Shown: piece after piece, positions 1 through 6,138 of the stretch
How positions within the stretch are numbered: position 1 is the stretch's first letter
Layout of the letters: the number at the start of each line of letters is the position of its first letter
Position numbers and translations under genes: made by a program
The notes under the pieces: generated by a model
Told to the model about the DNA's origin: nothing
Database searches by the model: none
Seen by the model: only the letters and a program-made list of their open reading frames with translations
Assembly (NCBI GenBank): GCA_029858465.1
Contig: JAOUEZ010000023.1
Location: 1 to 11,748 of the forward strand
Reading direction: 5' to 3'
DNA length: 11,748 nt
Source of the DNA: Thermoplasmata archaeon
GTDB taxonomy: Archaea > Thermoplasmatota > Thermoplasmata > UBA10834 > DTMW01

Positions 1-117
1 GATAAAAAAAATTAATAACCGCTCGGAGAGGGACTGTTCGGCTGTCTCGAGATGCGAAATATTGATACCTAAATTCATGGCAATTCTGCACTAGCCAGTA
101 GGTCAAATTTTCATAGG

Positions 118-144
118 CAATGCTTTAATATGGGTTAAGCATTG
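118..144. repeat. 8-bp inverted repeat framing the TATA-like box
   Basis: CAATGCTT (118-125) and AAGCATTG (137-144) are a perfect 8-bp inverted repeat with an 11-bp spacer that contains most of the TATA-like box. A protein bound here would block TBP, so it is a candidate operator; equally it could be chance. Confidence 0.4.
123..131 (+). promoter_or_regulatory. TATA-like box of the rpl44e operon
   Basis: The sequence CTTTAATAT resembles an archaeal TATA box. Transcription would start about 25 bases downstream, near 150-155, leaving a short leader of about 25 nt before the chosen rpl44e start at 178. This also makes upstream in-frame starts near 142 unlikely, since they would lie before the transcript begins. 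Confidence 0.5.
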
Positions 145-177
145 GTGGCTTTTGCCCATCCGAGGCCGTTGATCAGG

Positions 178-459
178 ATGAAAATGCCCAAGGTCGTCAA
201 GCAATATTGTCCAAAATGCAAGAAGCATACTGACCACGAGGTAGAGCGAGTGAAAACCAGGCCCAGGAGCGAGCTAAAGGCGGGACAGAGGAGATTCAGG
301 CGCGCCACGGCTGGATACGGCGGTTTCCCCAGACCTAAATACGAGGGCAGGCAGAAGCCGACCACGAAGATTCCTCTCAGATATCGATGCAAGGTTTGCA
401 AGAAGGCGCATCAGAAGACCTGCTTCAGGGTCAAGAAGTTCGAGCTCGTGGAGGCATGA
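178..459 (+). CDS. rpl44e: Large ribosomal subunit protein eL42 (L44e)
   Basis: A 93-aa zinc-ribbon protein of the large ribosomal subunit, near the tRNA E site in the archaeal and eukaryotic ribosome (family knowledge). The protein begins MKMPKVVKQYCPKCKKHT. The zinc ligands are visible as Cys11-X2-Cys14 and Cys71-X2-Cys74, separated by a very basic, Gly-rich middle (GYGGFPRPKYEGRQKP) typical of L44e. The length matches the family. The start at 178 is chosen because archaeal L44e proteins begin with this M-K-x-P-K pattern and because the promoter-like box lies too close for an upstream start; ATG at 184 is the only serious alternative. The stop overlaps the next start (ATGA at 456-459), so it is translationally linked to rps27e. 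Confidence 0.95.
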   Translation: MKMPKVVKQYCPKCKKHTDHEVERVKTRPRSELKAGQRRFRRATAGYGGFPRPKYEGRQKPTTKIPLRYRCKVCKKAHQKTCFRVKKFELVEA

Positions 460-650
460 GATTGACCGACGGTGGCGTTGTCAGCAGCAAGAAATTTATC
501 AAGATCAAGTGCCAGGACTGCGGCAACGAGCAGATAGCTTTCAGTAGACCGGCGACCAATGTCCAATGCACAGTTTGCGGTGCGACCCTGATCAAGCCCT
601 CGGGCGGAAAAGGGATCGTTCAGGGAACGGTCGTCGGAGAAGTCGAATAA
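456..650 (+). CDS. rps27e: Small ribosomal subunit protein eS27 (S27e)
   Basis: A 64-aa zinc-ribbon protein of the small ribosomal subunit. The four zinc ligands are Cys19-X2-Cys22 (CQDC) and Cys38-X2-Cys41 (CTVC), with the family segment FSRPATNVQCTVCG between and around them and the GGKG tail typical of S27e. The ATG at 456 overlaps the rpl44e stop by the ATGA arrangement. This gives an N-terminus about ten residues longer than the minimal archaeal form but with no better internal start. The stop TAA at 648-650 shares its last base with the ATG of aIF2-alpha. L44e, S27e and aIF2-alpha in a row is a classic archaeal translation cluster. Confidence 0.94.
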   Translation: MRLTDGGVVSSKKFIKIKCQDCGNEQIAFSRPATNVQCTVCGATLIKPSGGKGIVQGTVVGEVE

Positions 651-1432
651 TGCCACAATTGTCCGAGTACCCGGAAGATGGAGAGCTTGTCGTTTGCACC
701 GTGTCAAATGTGAAAAACTTCGGTGCTTTTGTTACGCTGGACGAGTACGAGGGCAAGGAAGGATTCATTCATGTCAGGGACGTGGCCACTGGCTGGGTGA
801 AGTACATCCGCGATTATGTCCGAGAGGGTCAGAAGATCGTCTGCAAGGTCCTGGCTGTCGACCCGTCGAAAGGCCATATCGATCTGTCTTTAAAACAGGT
901 CAATGAGCATCAGAAAAGAGAGAAGATCCAGGCCTGGAAGAATGAGAAGAAGGCCGAAAAATTGTTCGAGCTGGTCGCGGCGGAAATGGGCAAGAAGGTC
1001 GAGGAGATCAACGAAGATCTTCTGCCGGAATTATACGAAAGATACGGCAGTCCGTATGCCGCGTTCGAAGAGGCTGCACTCAATCTGAAAGCTTTCAAGA
1101 AGGAGAGCGGGAAGAAGAAGTGGGTTGACGCCTTCGCAAAGGTCGCTAAGGAGAACATTCAGCCCCCAAAAGTAGAGATTGTGGCAATCTTGGAGCTCAC
1201 ATGTCCCGACTCTCAGGGAATCGTGCATATACGCAATGCAATGATGGAGGAGAGCGCCTCTGAGAAGGCGGAAATGAATTTCAGATACATGGGCGCACCC
1301 AGGTATAGAGTCGAGGTATCCGCTGCAGACTACAAGACCGCGGAGGACGAACTCAAGAAGCATTTCGAGAATATAGAATCGAAGATGCATGCCTGTGGCG
1401 GACGCGCCAAACTTGTAAGGGAGCAGAAATGA
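650..1432 (+). CDS. eif2a: Translation initiation factor aIF2 alpha subunit
   Basis: A 260-aa alpha subunit of the heterotrimeric factor that carries initiator Met-tRNA to the small ribosomal subunit. Residues about 11-84 form an S1/OB domain (GELVVCTVSNVKNFGAFV through DPSKGHIDLSLKQV). Residues about 85-170 are a charged helical domain, and about 173-260 the alpha/beta domain that binds the gamma subunit. Length agrees with archaeal homologues. The ATG at 650 overlaps the rps27e stop by one base and follows GGAG at 636-639; longer upstream readings run in the wrong frame through rps27e. By alignment from memory, Ala46 sits where eukaryotic eIF2-alpha has its regulatory serine (Ser51), with Thr47 beside it. 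The stop overlaps the nop10 ATG (ATGA at 1429-1432). Confidence 0.96.
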   Translation: MPQLSEYPEDGELVVCTVSNVKNFGAFVTLDEYEGKEGFIHVRDVATGWVKYIRDYVREGQKIVCKVLAVDPSKGHIDLSLKQVNEHQKREKIQAWKNEKKAEKLFELVAAEMGKKVEEINEDLLPELYERYGSPYAAFEEAALNLKAFKKESGKKKWVDAFAKVAKENIQPPKVEIVAILELTCPDSQGIVHIRNAMMEESASEKAEMNFRYMGAPRYRVEVSAADYKTAEDELKKHFENIESKMHACGGRAKLVREQK

Positions 1433-1590
1433 AGAGCGAGATGAGGAAATGCTCCTCATGCGGAATCTATACTCTGAAGGATAAATGCCCCAAATGCGAT
1501 TTGCCCACTGTTATGCCGATTCCCGCAAGATACTCGCCTGCCGATAGGTTCGGAAAGTATAGAAGGGCGATGAAGGAAGTCAAAGGGTGA
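1429..1590 (+). CDS. nop10: H/ACA RNA-protein complex subunit Nop10
   Basis: A 53-aa protein of the H/ACA ribonucleoprotein that guides pseudouridylation of rRNA together with Cbf5, Gar1 and L7Ae. The N-terminal half is a zinc ribbon with Cys8-X2-Cys11 and Cys20-X2-Cys23 (RKCSSCGIYTLKDKCPKCDL). The second half, PIPARYSPADRFGKYRRAMK, is the signature basic tail of Nop10 that binds Cbf5. Length fits the family (about 50-60 aa). The start ATG at 1429 overlaps the aIF2-alpha stop; an internal ATG at 1441 (MRKCSSCG) is possible. aIF2-alpha followed by nop10 and a PAC2 gene is a widespread archaeal arrangement. The gene is so short that length-limited gene finding would skip it. Confidence 0.94.
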   Translation: MKSEMRKCSSCGIYTLKDKCPKCDLPTVMPIPARYSPADRFGKYRRAMKEVKG

Positions 1591-1591
1591 T
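1586..1591 (+). promoter_or_regulatory. Ribosome binding site that sets the PAC2 start
   Basis: GGTGAT is complementary to the 3' end of archaeal 16S rRNA and lies four bases before ATG 1596, across the nop10 stop codon. It favours ATG 1596 over the GTG at 1587, which overlaps the same bases. Confidence 0.55.
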
Positions 1592-1595
1592 ATCC

Positions 1596-2354
1596 ATGGA
1601 AGAAATAATCGTGAAGTACCTCGAGAAGCCGGTATTGAGGAACCCCATACTTGTCGAGGGCCTGCCAGGTGTCGGGAACGTCGGGAAACTGGCAGCAGAA
1701 CATCTCATAGATCAGATCAAGGCCACCAAATTCGCGGAGATATACTCGAAATACTTCCCGCCCCAGGTCTTCGTCAACGACGACGGGACGATCAAGCTTG
1801 TCAATAATGAGCTGTATTATTTCAAACGCGAGGACACGCTCCCCGACCTGATAATTCTGGTCGGAGATTATCAGGGGCTGACGCCAGACGGACAGTATTC
1901 CTTGTCCGATATGGTCATAAAGATTGCCAAAGAGTTCAAGGTGCAATCAATTTTCACACTGGGCGGCTATGGTCTGGGCAGAATGATCGAGAAGCCCCGC
2001 GTTCTTGGCGCGGCGTCGGATTTGTCGCTCGTGGAAGAGATGAAGAAGCACGGTGTCGTGTTCTCCAAGGGAGAACCCGGTAGCGGCATAGTCGGAGCGA
2101 GCGGTCTTCTTCTCGGCCTCGGGAAAATAGAGGGAATGAAGTGCGTCTGCCTCATGGGCGAGACCTCTGGCTATTTTGTCGACCCTAAATCCGCGCAGGC
2201 GGTCCTGAACGTATTGTCGAGCGTGCTCGGTATATCCGTCGACTTCACTGCTCTTGAGGATAAAGCGAAGCAGATAGAGCAACTTACTTCAAAGATAAAA
2301 GAAGCCGAGCTTCCCCCCGAGCCGAAGCGCGAGGATCTCGGCTATATCGGATAG
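1596..2354 (+). CDS. PAC2-family protein (archaeal proteasome assembly chaperone homologue)
   Basis: A 252-aa member of the PAC2 family (COG2047 type). Archaeal relatives (PbaA/PbaB) resemble eukaryotic proteasome assembly chaperones; the exact role of this copy is not known. Family marks seen are LVEGLPGVGNVGKLAAEHLI near residues 20-40, GGYGLGR in the middle, GIVGASGLLLGLGKIEG, and ETSGYFVDPKSAQAVLNVL, followed by a charged helical tail. The C-terminus reads LGYIG, so the last three residues are not a standard hydrophobic-Tyr-X proteasome-binding tail. ATG 1596 is preferred because of the ribosome binding site at 1586-1591; GTG 1587 would add three residues. It is the last gene of the operon and ends in TAG. 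Confidence 0.9.
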   Translation: MEEIIVKYLEKPVLRNPILVEGLPGVGNVGKLAAEHLIDQIKATKFAEIYSKYFPPQVFVNDDGTIKLVNNELYYFKREDTLPDLIILVGDYQGLTPDGQYSLSDMVIKIAKEFKVQSIFTLGGYGLGRMIEKPRVLGAASDLSLVEEMKKHGVVFSKGEPGSGIVGASGLLLGLGKIEGMKCVCLMGETSGYFVDPKSAQAVLNVLSSVLGISVDFTALEDKAKQIEQLTSKIKEAELPPEPKREDLGYIG

Positions 2355-2364
2355 ATTATGCTAA

Positions 2365-2389
2365 TTCCCCTTTTGAAAAAAAAGGGGGG
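2365..2389. terminator. Stem-loop between convergent genes, likely bidirectional terminator
   Basis: CCCCTTTT (2367-2374) pairs with AAAAGGGG (2380-2387) around a 5-base loop, with two possible wobble pairs at the base. It lies ten bases after the PAC2 stop. Read on the minus strand, downstream of the ribbon-helix-helix gene, the first arm contains eight T. The rest of 2355-2450 shows nothing recognisable. Confidence 0.6.
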
Positions 2390-2450
2390 AAGGTCATCTT
2401 CATCGATGTGGTCGTTAGAGTGCATCCCATCCCTTCTGACCAGCTCAAGC

Positions 2451-2687
2451 CTATTGCTTCATGTATTGCTTCTGGAAGCTCTCCATTGCCGCAAGTGCCT
2501 CTTCGGCCTTCTCGAGCTTCTTTATTCTATCCATGACGAGCTCCGTGCGAGAGTATACCATATCCCTGATCGACTCTCTGATCGCCTCGGATCTCGAAGG
2601 AAAGTCATCCAGTTCTACAAGGAAATCCAGGGCTCTCAAGTATCTCTTCGGAAGTCGGATCGTCACCTTCTCCGAGTCTTCGTTCAT
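2451..2687 (-). CDS. Ribbon-helix-helix (CopG/NikR-type) DNA-binding regulator
   Basis: A 78-aa likely transcription regulator. Residues 7-14 (KVTIRLPK) are the DNA-contacting beta strand, 15-30 the first helix, and SRSEAIRESIRDMV (31-44) the second helix with the SRSEAIR signature of CopG/Arc/MetJ-type proteins. Residues 47-78 form a charged, probably coiled-coil helix; there is no NikR-type metal-binding domain. An in-frame ATG at 2765 would add 26 residues, but the predicted transcript start (about 2750) lies downstream of it. The ATG at 2687 follows GGGGAT and gives a normal domain N-terminus. It lies downstream of the five methyltransferase genes on the same strand, behind a terminator and with its own promoter, so it is not simply co-transcribed. 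Whether it controls the array, itself or something else is unknown. Confidence 0.82.
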   Translation of the reverse strand: MNEDSEKVTIRLPKRYLRALDFLVELDDFPSRSEAIRESIRDMVYSRTELVMDRIKKLEKAEEALAAMESFQKQYMKQ

Positions 2688-2771
2688 TTTATCCCCAGAT
2701 TCTATCCCCGCAGCGTACGCCAATCGTCCATCCTTTGACTTACGCTTGTCAGACAAAGCATGCACTATACG

Positions 2772-2780
2772 CTATTTAAG
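2772..2780 (-). promoter_or_regulatory. TATA-like box of the ribbon-helix-helix gene
   Basis: Read on the minus strand, CTTAAATAG is a good archaeal TATA match. Transcription is predicted about 25 bases downstream, near 2750, giving a leader of about 60 nt before the start at 2687. Confidence 0.5.
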
Positions 2781-2797
2781 ACTTATTGTCCAATAAT

Positions 2798-2811
2798 CAT
2801 TGCTGGCAATG
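2798..2811. promoter_or_regulatory. 14-bp palindrome upstream of the regulator's TATA box, candidate operator
   Basis: CATTGC-TG-GCAATG is a perfect 6+6 palindrome. It lies 17 bp before the TATA-like box on the minus strand; a smaller dyad ATTG-TC-CAAT (2785-2794) lies between the two. Ribbon-helix-helix proteins bind short palindromic half-sites, so autoregulation or regulation of this promoter is plausible but unproven. Confidence 0.4.
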
Positions 2812-2848
2812 TAAAAAATGAAAAAAATCTTGGAGGCATTTAGCCTCC
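2811..2848 (-). terminator. Terminator after MttB-like gene 1
   Basis: On the minus strand, GGAGGC-TAAAT-GCCTCC (2848-2832) forms a perfect 6-bp stem-loop. It is followed after AAGA by T7, CA and T6. It starts 12 bases after the stop codon of MttB-like gene 1. Confidence 0.8.
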
Positions 2849-2860
2849 TGGCCTTTCAGA

Positions 2861-4300
2861 CTACACGGGAGGGTTTTTCTCGTAATTCCTCACAATTTCG
2901 TTTCCCTTCGCAAGAATGTCCTTGTCGAGAGGTTCTACCTTGTGCTCGCTCAATATCTTCTTGACGATCTCATGGGCATTCTCTCGCATTTCTGTCGACA
3001 TAGTCTTGCCGTAAATCTCCATCTTCTTGTCTCTGAAGTAAATCTGGCTTCTGAAGTTCTTCGCGGTATGCGGGTGCTTCAAAAATGTATTGCCATGGCC
3101 GACTTCCCTCAGAACGTCAAGTGCTATTGTTTTCTCGCTTATCTCGAATTGCCTCATGAACATTCTATAGTCTTCCCAAAGATAGGCGTCGATTACGACC
3201 TGCTCCATGGAACACCCTGCATCGGCATCGAGTCCGCCAACGCCCGAGCAGAGGTCGGTACCATTCATCGTAGTCATCAGATAGGCAGCACTCTCCCCGA
3301 ACGGAGCCAGGTTACCACTGGTTGGCGGGTCTATCCCTAATATCCCGGTCATTTTCGGAAGGCTGTATCTAGCAGCCATCTGTCCGCAGGCAGCATAGAT
3401 TAGCGGTGTCTCTACAGCTCGATAGTTGATGTATCCTGTCTTTACATCGACTAGAGTGGACTCGGAACTGTAGATATGCGGCGCCCCTGGTGCCGCAGTC
3501 TGAGTTATCACAAGGCTTGCTAGGTTCTCTGTGTTTGCGTTGACAATAGTTCCTGCGACCGTCATCGGGCAGGTGCTCCCACCGAGCGACATAGACATCG
3601 AAATTACCGGCACGCCAGCTTTAGCATATTCGCATTGAGCCTCGACCGCGCCCTTTTCGAAAGTCTGCGGTGCGATTATGCAGCTTAGGACCGTGAATGT
3701 CGGTTTCTTCTTCAATTGTTCTATGCCGCCGGCAACAAGGGCTCCCAATTGGATCTGTATTTTTGCATCAGGGATTCCAATCGTTCCAGAGCCTGCAGAT
3801 CCGTGGATGGGTTTTGTCGTGTTCTGGAAGCAGGTCCAGAGCTCGTTGACGAATCCCGCATGAGGAGGTACATCCCTGACTGTGACAAGCGGCCATATCG
3901 CATCGACCGCTTTGATGTCATCAGCAAGTCTCACGATGTCGGCGAGGTCTTTTCTCGTCGCCTCTCGATGTTTCTTCGTCTCGTAATCCTCAATCCATGC
4001 AGTAACTCCGCCGAGTGAAACGTATGGATAGCTGCTCGCCGGGAGCTTGATATCGTACTTCGGATCTCTGGCTCCGATTGAAAAACTCTTCGGTGCTTTC
4101 TTTATTGCCTCGTTCACAAGTCCTTCTGGGATCATCGCGATCTGAGTCTTGTGATTTACATTTGCGCCGGCATTTTCCAACATTTTCAAAACAGATTCGC
4201 TGTGAATCTTTACACCGATTTCATTCAAACATTTTAGACTCTGTGCATGAACTAAATCCTCTTCGTTCTTATCTAGAAATTTCAGACGTGCGACTGCCAT
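2861..4300 (-). CDS. MttB-family corrinoid methyltransferase paralogue 1 (non-pyrrolysine)
   Basis: A 479-aa member of the MttB/COG5598 family. Characterised members move a methyl group from trimethylamine or a quaternary amine (glycine betaine, proline betaine, carnitine) to a cobalamin-binding protein; the substrate here is unknown. Supporting marks are the N-terminal FLDKNEEDLVHAQSL, a TRKDLADIVRLADD helix, FQNTTK (158-163), SMSLGG followed by AGTIVNAN and NLASLVITQTAAPGAPHIYS, and the C-terminal GHGNTFLKHPHTAKNFR. The reading frame has no internal amber codon, so it is not a pyrrolysine enzyme. It is the most divergent copy: FQNTTKPIHG is followed by a Gly/Ser-rich loop (SAGSGTIGIP) about three residues longer than in copy 2, and the motif after LPKMTG differs. 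Start ATG 4300 follows GGAGGT (4316-4311). It ends in TAG and is last in the array. Confidence 0.9.
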   Translation of the reverse strand: MAVARLKFLDKNEEDLVHAQSLKCLNEIGVKIHSESVLKMLENAGANVNHKTQIAMIPEGLVNEAIKKAPKSFSIGARDPKYDIKLPASSYPYVSLGGVTAWIEDYETKKHREATRKDLADIVRLADDIKAVDAIWPLVTVRDVPPHAGFVNELWTCFQNTTKPIHGSAGSGTIGIPDAKIQIQLGALVAGGIEQLKKKPTFTVLSCIIAPQTFEKGAVEAQCEYAKAGVPVISMSMSLGGSTCPMTVAGTIVNANTENLASLVITQTAAPGAPHIYSSESTLVDVKTGYINYRAVETPLIYAACGQMAARYSLPKMTGILGIDPPTSGNLAPFGESAAYLMTTMNGTDLCSGVGGLDADAGCSMEQVVIDAYLWEDYRMFMRQFEISEKTIALDVLREVGHGNTFLKHPHTAKNFRSQIYFRDKKMEIYGKTMSTEMRENAHEIVKKILSEHKVEPLDKDILAKGNEIVRNYEKNPPV

Positions 4301-4310
4301 CTGACAACAG

Positions 4311-4333
4311 ACCTCCTATCAGTTCTTTACTGA
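4311..4333 (-). promoter_or_regulatory. Leader stem-loop and Shine-Dalgarno of MttB-like gene 1
   Basis: On the minus strand, TCAGT-AAAGA-ACTGA (4333-4319) forms a 5-bp stem. After TA comes the Shine-Dalgarno GGAGGT (4316-4311), ten bases before the ATG. The stem-loop's 3' foot is 18 nt from the start codon. Confidence 0.5.
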
Positions 4334-4355
4334 CGTTCATCCCAAAGGCCGGCTC

Positions 4356-4368
4356 ATTTATTATTATT
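4356..4368 (-). promoter_or_regulatory. TATA-like box of MttB-like gene 1
   Basis: On the minus strand AATAATAATAAAT is an AT-rich box centred about 62 bases before the ATG and about 29 bases before the leader stem-loop. The same AAATAATAAT core occurs before gene 2 at nearly the same distance. Confidence 0.4.
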
Positions 4369-4426
4369 TCTAAAAATTTCACTAAAATCCTGTACTGGCT
4401 CGAAATCATGGGGAATGAATTCTCAC

Positions 4427-4470
4427 TTTTCACCTGATATAATTGAAAGCTTTGCTAAAAAAGGTGAAAA
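4427..4470. repeat. 9-bp inverted repeat in the largest gap of the array
   Basis: TTTTCACCT (4427-4435) and AGGTGAAAA (4462-4470) are a perfect inverted repeat with a 26-base AT-rich spacer. It lies about 60-110 bp upstream of the candidate TATA box of MttB-like gene 1. It could be an operator pair or part of an RNA structure. Confidence 0.45.
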
Positions 4471-4484
4471 TATACCGGAAGACT

Positions 4485-4517
4485 TCACGGGCCGCTTCGA
4501 AATTATTCACCCCGTGA
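4485..4517. repeat. 7-bp inverted repeat next to the previous one
   Basis: TCACGGG (4485-4491) and CCCGTGA (4511-4517) flank a 19-base spacer. Together with the 9-bp repeat it makes the 279-bp gap 4301-4579 the most structured non-coding stretch here. No coding sequence is supported in this gap. Confidence 0.4.
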
Positions 4518-4563
4518 TTTACCGAATTGTGCTGAATCGAAATACCGGGAACGGAAAAGTTTT

Positions 4564-4590
4564 CTCAAGAATCGTCGAATTAATTCTGAG
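4564..4590 (-). terminator. Weak stem-loop at the 3' end of MttB-like gene 2
   Basis: CTCAAGAAT (4564-4572) pairs with ATTCTGAG (4583-4590) with one bulged base, giving 8 bp around a 10-base loop that includes the stop codon. On the minus strand it is followed by a modest A/T run (AAAACTTTT), so termination is plausible but weak. Confidence 0.35.
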
Positions 4591-6019
4591 CGATTGACTC
4601 AAAATCGGCGATGATGCGTGCTCCTTTATCTAGCAAGCCTGCATCGAGCGGGATTGCTACATTGTGTTCTACAAGAATCTTCTTCGCGATAGCCTTCGCC
4701 TCAGGCACGCTCTTGCTTGAAAGCGTTTCCTCCCATGCCAGCTTTTTCTTGTCTCTGAAATATAGTTCCTTCTTGAAATTCTTGGCTGTGTGAGGATGTG
4801 TCATGAAGCTGTTCCCATGACCGACCTGCTTCACAACATCGAATGCGAAGGATGTGTCGTCGATCACGAATTTCCTCATGAAAGGTCTCCAGTTCTCCCA
4901 GAGATATGCATCGATCACAAGCTGCTCGAGCGATGCGCCCTTTGCGACATCGATCGAAGCAGCGCCTGCAGATAAATCGGTGCCCCCCATTGAGCAGAGT
5001 GTAAGACTCGCAACCTCAGAGAATGGGCTGAGCAATCCCGGCTCTGGGTCATCCGCTCCGCTACCCCATCCGCCCGTGAGGCAAGGAAGACCATATCTTT
5101 TCGACATCTGCGCGGTCCCAGCGCTAATTATCGCAGCCTCAGGACACTCGTATGATATGTTGCCGGTCATCATGTTGACAGGCGTCGACTCAGAACTATA
5201 AATATGCGGGGCGCCGGGCGCAGCAGTCTGACTGATCACAAGGCTTGCGAGATTCTCTGTATTCGCGTTGGCGATGGTTCCTCCGATAGTCACAGGACTG
5301 GACATCCCGCCGAGCGACATGGACATTGAAACCACGGGAATTCCGGCCTTCACGAGCTCAACCTGGCCCTCTATCGCCCCCTTCTCGAACGACAGCGGCG
5401 CAATCGGGCAACAGATGACCGAGAAGATTGGTCTTTTCTTTAGGGCGTCCTCTCCGCCTGCAATCAATGCGGCCAATTCCACTTGCTTCCTGCACTCCTT
5501 CATGCTGCCAACGGAGACTCCCTGGACGTGTTTTGTCGTGTTCTGGAACGCCGTCCATAGCTCGTGCAGGCCATGGGCATGAGGGGGTACGTCGGTTGCG
5601 GTCAAGGTGGTCCAGAGATAATCTATCTGGTCCAGTGCGTCTCCGACCTTGACCATGTCCGCAATGTCTTTTCTCGTGGAATCTCGATTCTTACCTGTAT
5701 CAATGTCTCTTATGTACACAGCGAGACCGGTTGTTGAGATGTACGGGTATGACTCGGTCGGAAGACTGAGGTCGTGCTTTCCATCTCTTGAATAGAGAGT
5801 GAAATTCTTCGGAGCCTTACTTATCGCCTCGTTCACCATCGACTCAGGGATCTTTGCCACCATCGTCTTCTCATCGATCGATGCTCCGGCATCCCCCAGC
5901 ATCTTGAGCACCGAGGGACTTCTGACCAGAACTCCCATCTCGTTCAGGCATCTTATGCTGTAAGAGTGAACCAGATCTTCCTCTCGCTTGTCCAGAAACT
6001 TCATTCTAGCGACTGCCAT
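4580..6019 (-). CDS. MttB-family corrinoid methyltransferase paralogue 2 (non-pyrrolysine)
   Basis: A 479-aa MttB/COG5598 protein. It keeps the array consensus: MAVARMKFLDKREEDLVHS, RSPSVLKMLGDAGA, TRKDIADMVK, ELWTAFQNTTKHVQG, VICCPIAPLSFEKGAIEGQ, SMSLGGMSSPVT, SQTAAPGAPHIYSSESTPVN, GTDLSAGAASID, SLEQLVIDAYLWEN and GHGNSFMTHPHTAKNFKK. There is no internal amber codon. By hand count, about 62% of its first 50 codons end in G or C, more than copy 4 although the two share the N-terminal LVRSPSV/LIRSPSV and DGKHDL segments. Start 6019 is chosen over an in-frame ATG at 6097. It begins the conserved MAVAR, and the extra 26 residues would be translated from the leader stem-loop and its Shine-Dalgarno region. 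The substrate is unknown. Stop is TAA. Confidence 0.9.
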   Translation of the reverse strand: MAVARMKFLDKREEDLVHSYSIRCLNEMGVLVRSPSVLKMLGDAGASIDEKTMVAKIPESMVNEAISKAPKNFTLYSRDGKHDLSLPTESYPYISTTGLAVYIRDIDTGKNRDSTRKDIADMVKVGDALDQIDYLWTTLTATDVPPHAHGLHELWTAFQNTTKHVQGVSVGSMKECRKQVELAALIAGGEDALKKRPIFSVICCPIAPLSFEKGAIEGQVELVKAGIPVVSMSMSLGGMSSPVTIGGTIANANTENLASLVISQTAAPGAPHIYSSESTPVNMMTGNISYECPEAAIISAGTAQMSKRYGLPCLTGGWGSGADDPEPGLLSPFSEVASLTLCSMGGTDLSAGAASIDVAKGASLEQLVIDAYLWENWRPFMRKFVIDDTSFAFDVVKQVGHGNSFMTHPHTAKNFKKELYFRDKKKLAWEETLSSKSVPEAKAIAKKILVEHNVAIPLDAGLLDKGARIIADFESIAQN

Positions 6020-6022
6020 ATT

Positions 6023-6061
6023 ATCAACCTGCCCCCTTGGAGGGCGCATGCCCCCACCAAG
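6023..6061 (-). promoter_or_regulatory. Leader stem-loop and ribosome binding site of MttB-like gene 2
   Basis: On the minus strand, CTTGG (6061-6057) pairs with CCAAG (6040-6036). After a T-T mismatch, GGG pairs with CCC around a GC-rich loop. AGGTTGAT (6030-6023) follows as Shine-Dalgarno. The stem-loop ends 16 nt before the ATG. Confidence 0.5.
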
Positions 6062-6080
6062 CAACCCTAAAGGGGAAGAG

Positions 6081-6089
6081 ATTATTATT
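6081..6089 (-). promoter_or_regulatory. TATA-like box of MttB-like gene 2
   Basis: AATAATAAT on the minus strand is centred about 66 bases before the ATG and 24 before the base of the leader stem-loop. It matches the box upstream of gene 1. Confidence 0.4.
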
Positions 6090-6110
6090 TTTTCCAATAA
6101 GGAATGTAGG

Positions 6111-6130
6111 AAAAAAGAAAAATTTTAAAA
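6111..6130 (-). terminator. T-rich terminator after MttB-like gene 3
   Basis: Within ten bases of the gene 3 stop codon the minus strand reads TTTTAAAA, then five T, C and six T. Archaeal RNA polymerase often terminates on such T tracts without a strong hairpin. Confidence 0.5.
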
Positions 6131-6138
6131 GGAACTGG

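Larger units (their letters stand above)
1..177. other. Gene-free leader before the ribosomal protein operon
   Basis: No convincing coding sequence is visible on either strand. The left end is AT-rich (run of eight A within 3-12). Bases 23-50 can form an imperfect stem (CTCGGAGA with TCTCGAG, one bulge). Read on the minus strand this stem is followed by a T-rich stretch, so it could end a minus-strand transcript, but no such gene is seen. The right part holds the TATA-like box and inverted repeat listed separately. Confidence 0.5.

Noticed and set aside
142..177. 12-residue upstream extension of L44e
   Set aside because: It starts before the predicted transcript start, and L44e proteins normally begin at the M-K-x-P-K motif found at 178.
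2688..2765. 26-residue N-terminal extension of the ribbon-helix-helix protein
   Set aside because: Its ATG lies upstream of the transcript start predicted from the TATA-like box, and the extension has no family features.
2461..2796. Open frame antisense to the regulator gene
   Set aside because: It lies opposite a clear ribbon-helix-helix coding sequence and has low-complexity Ser-rich content typical of antisense translation.
4415..4597. Possible 60-aa plus-strand protein in the gap between genes 2 and 1
   Set aside because: No ribosome binding site or recognisable motif; it crosses both inverted repeats and runs antisense into the end of gene 2.
6020..6097. 26-residue N-terminal extension of MttB-like gene 2
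   Set aside because: It would be translated from the promoter, stem-loop and ribosome binding site; all paralogues start at the conserved MAVAK/MAVAR or equivalent.
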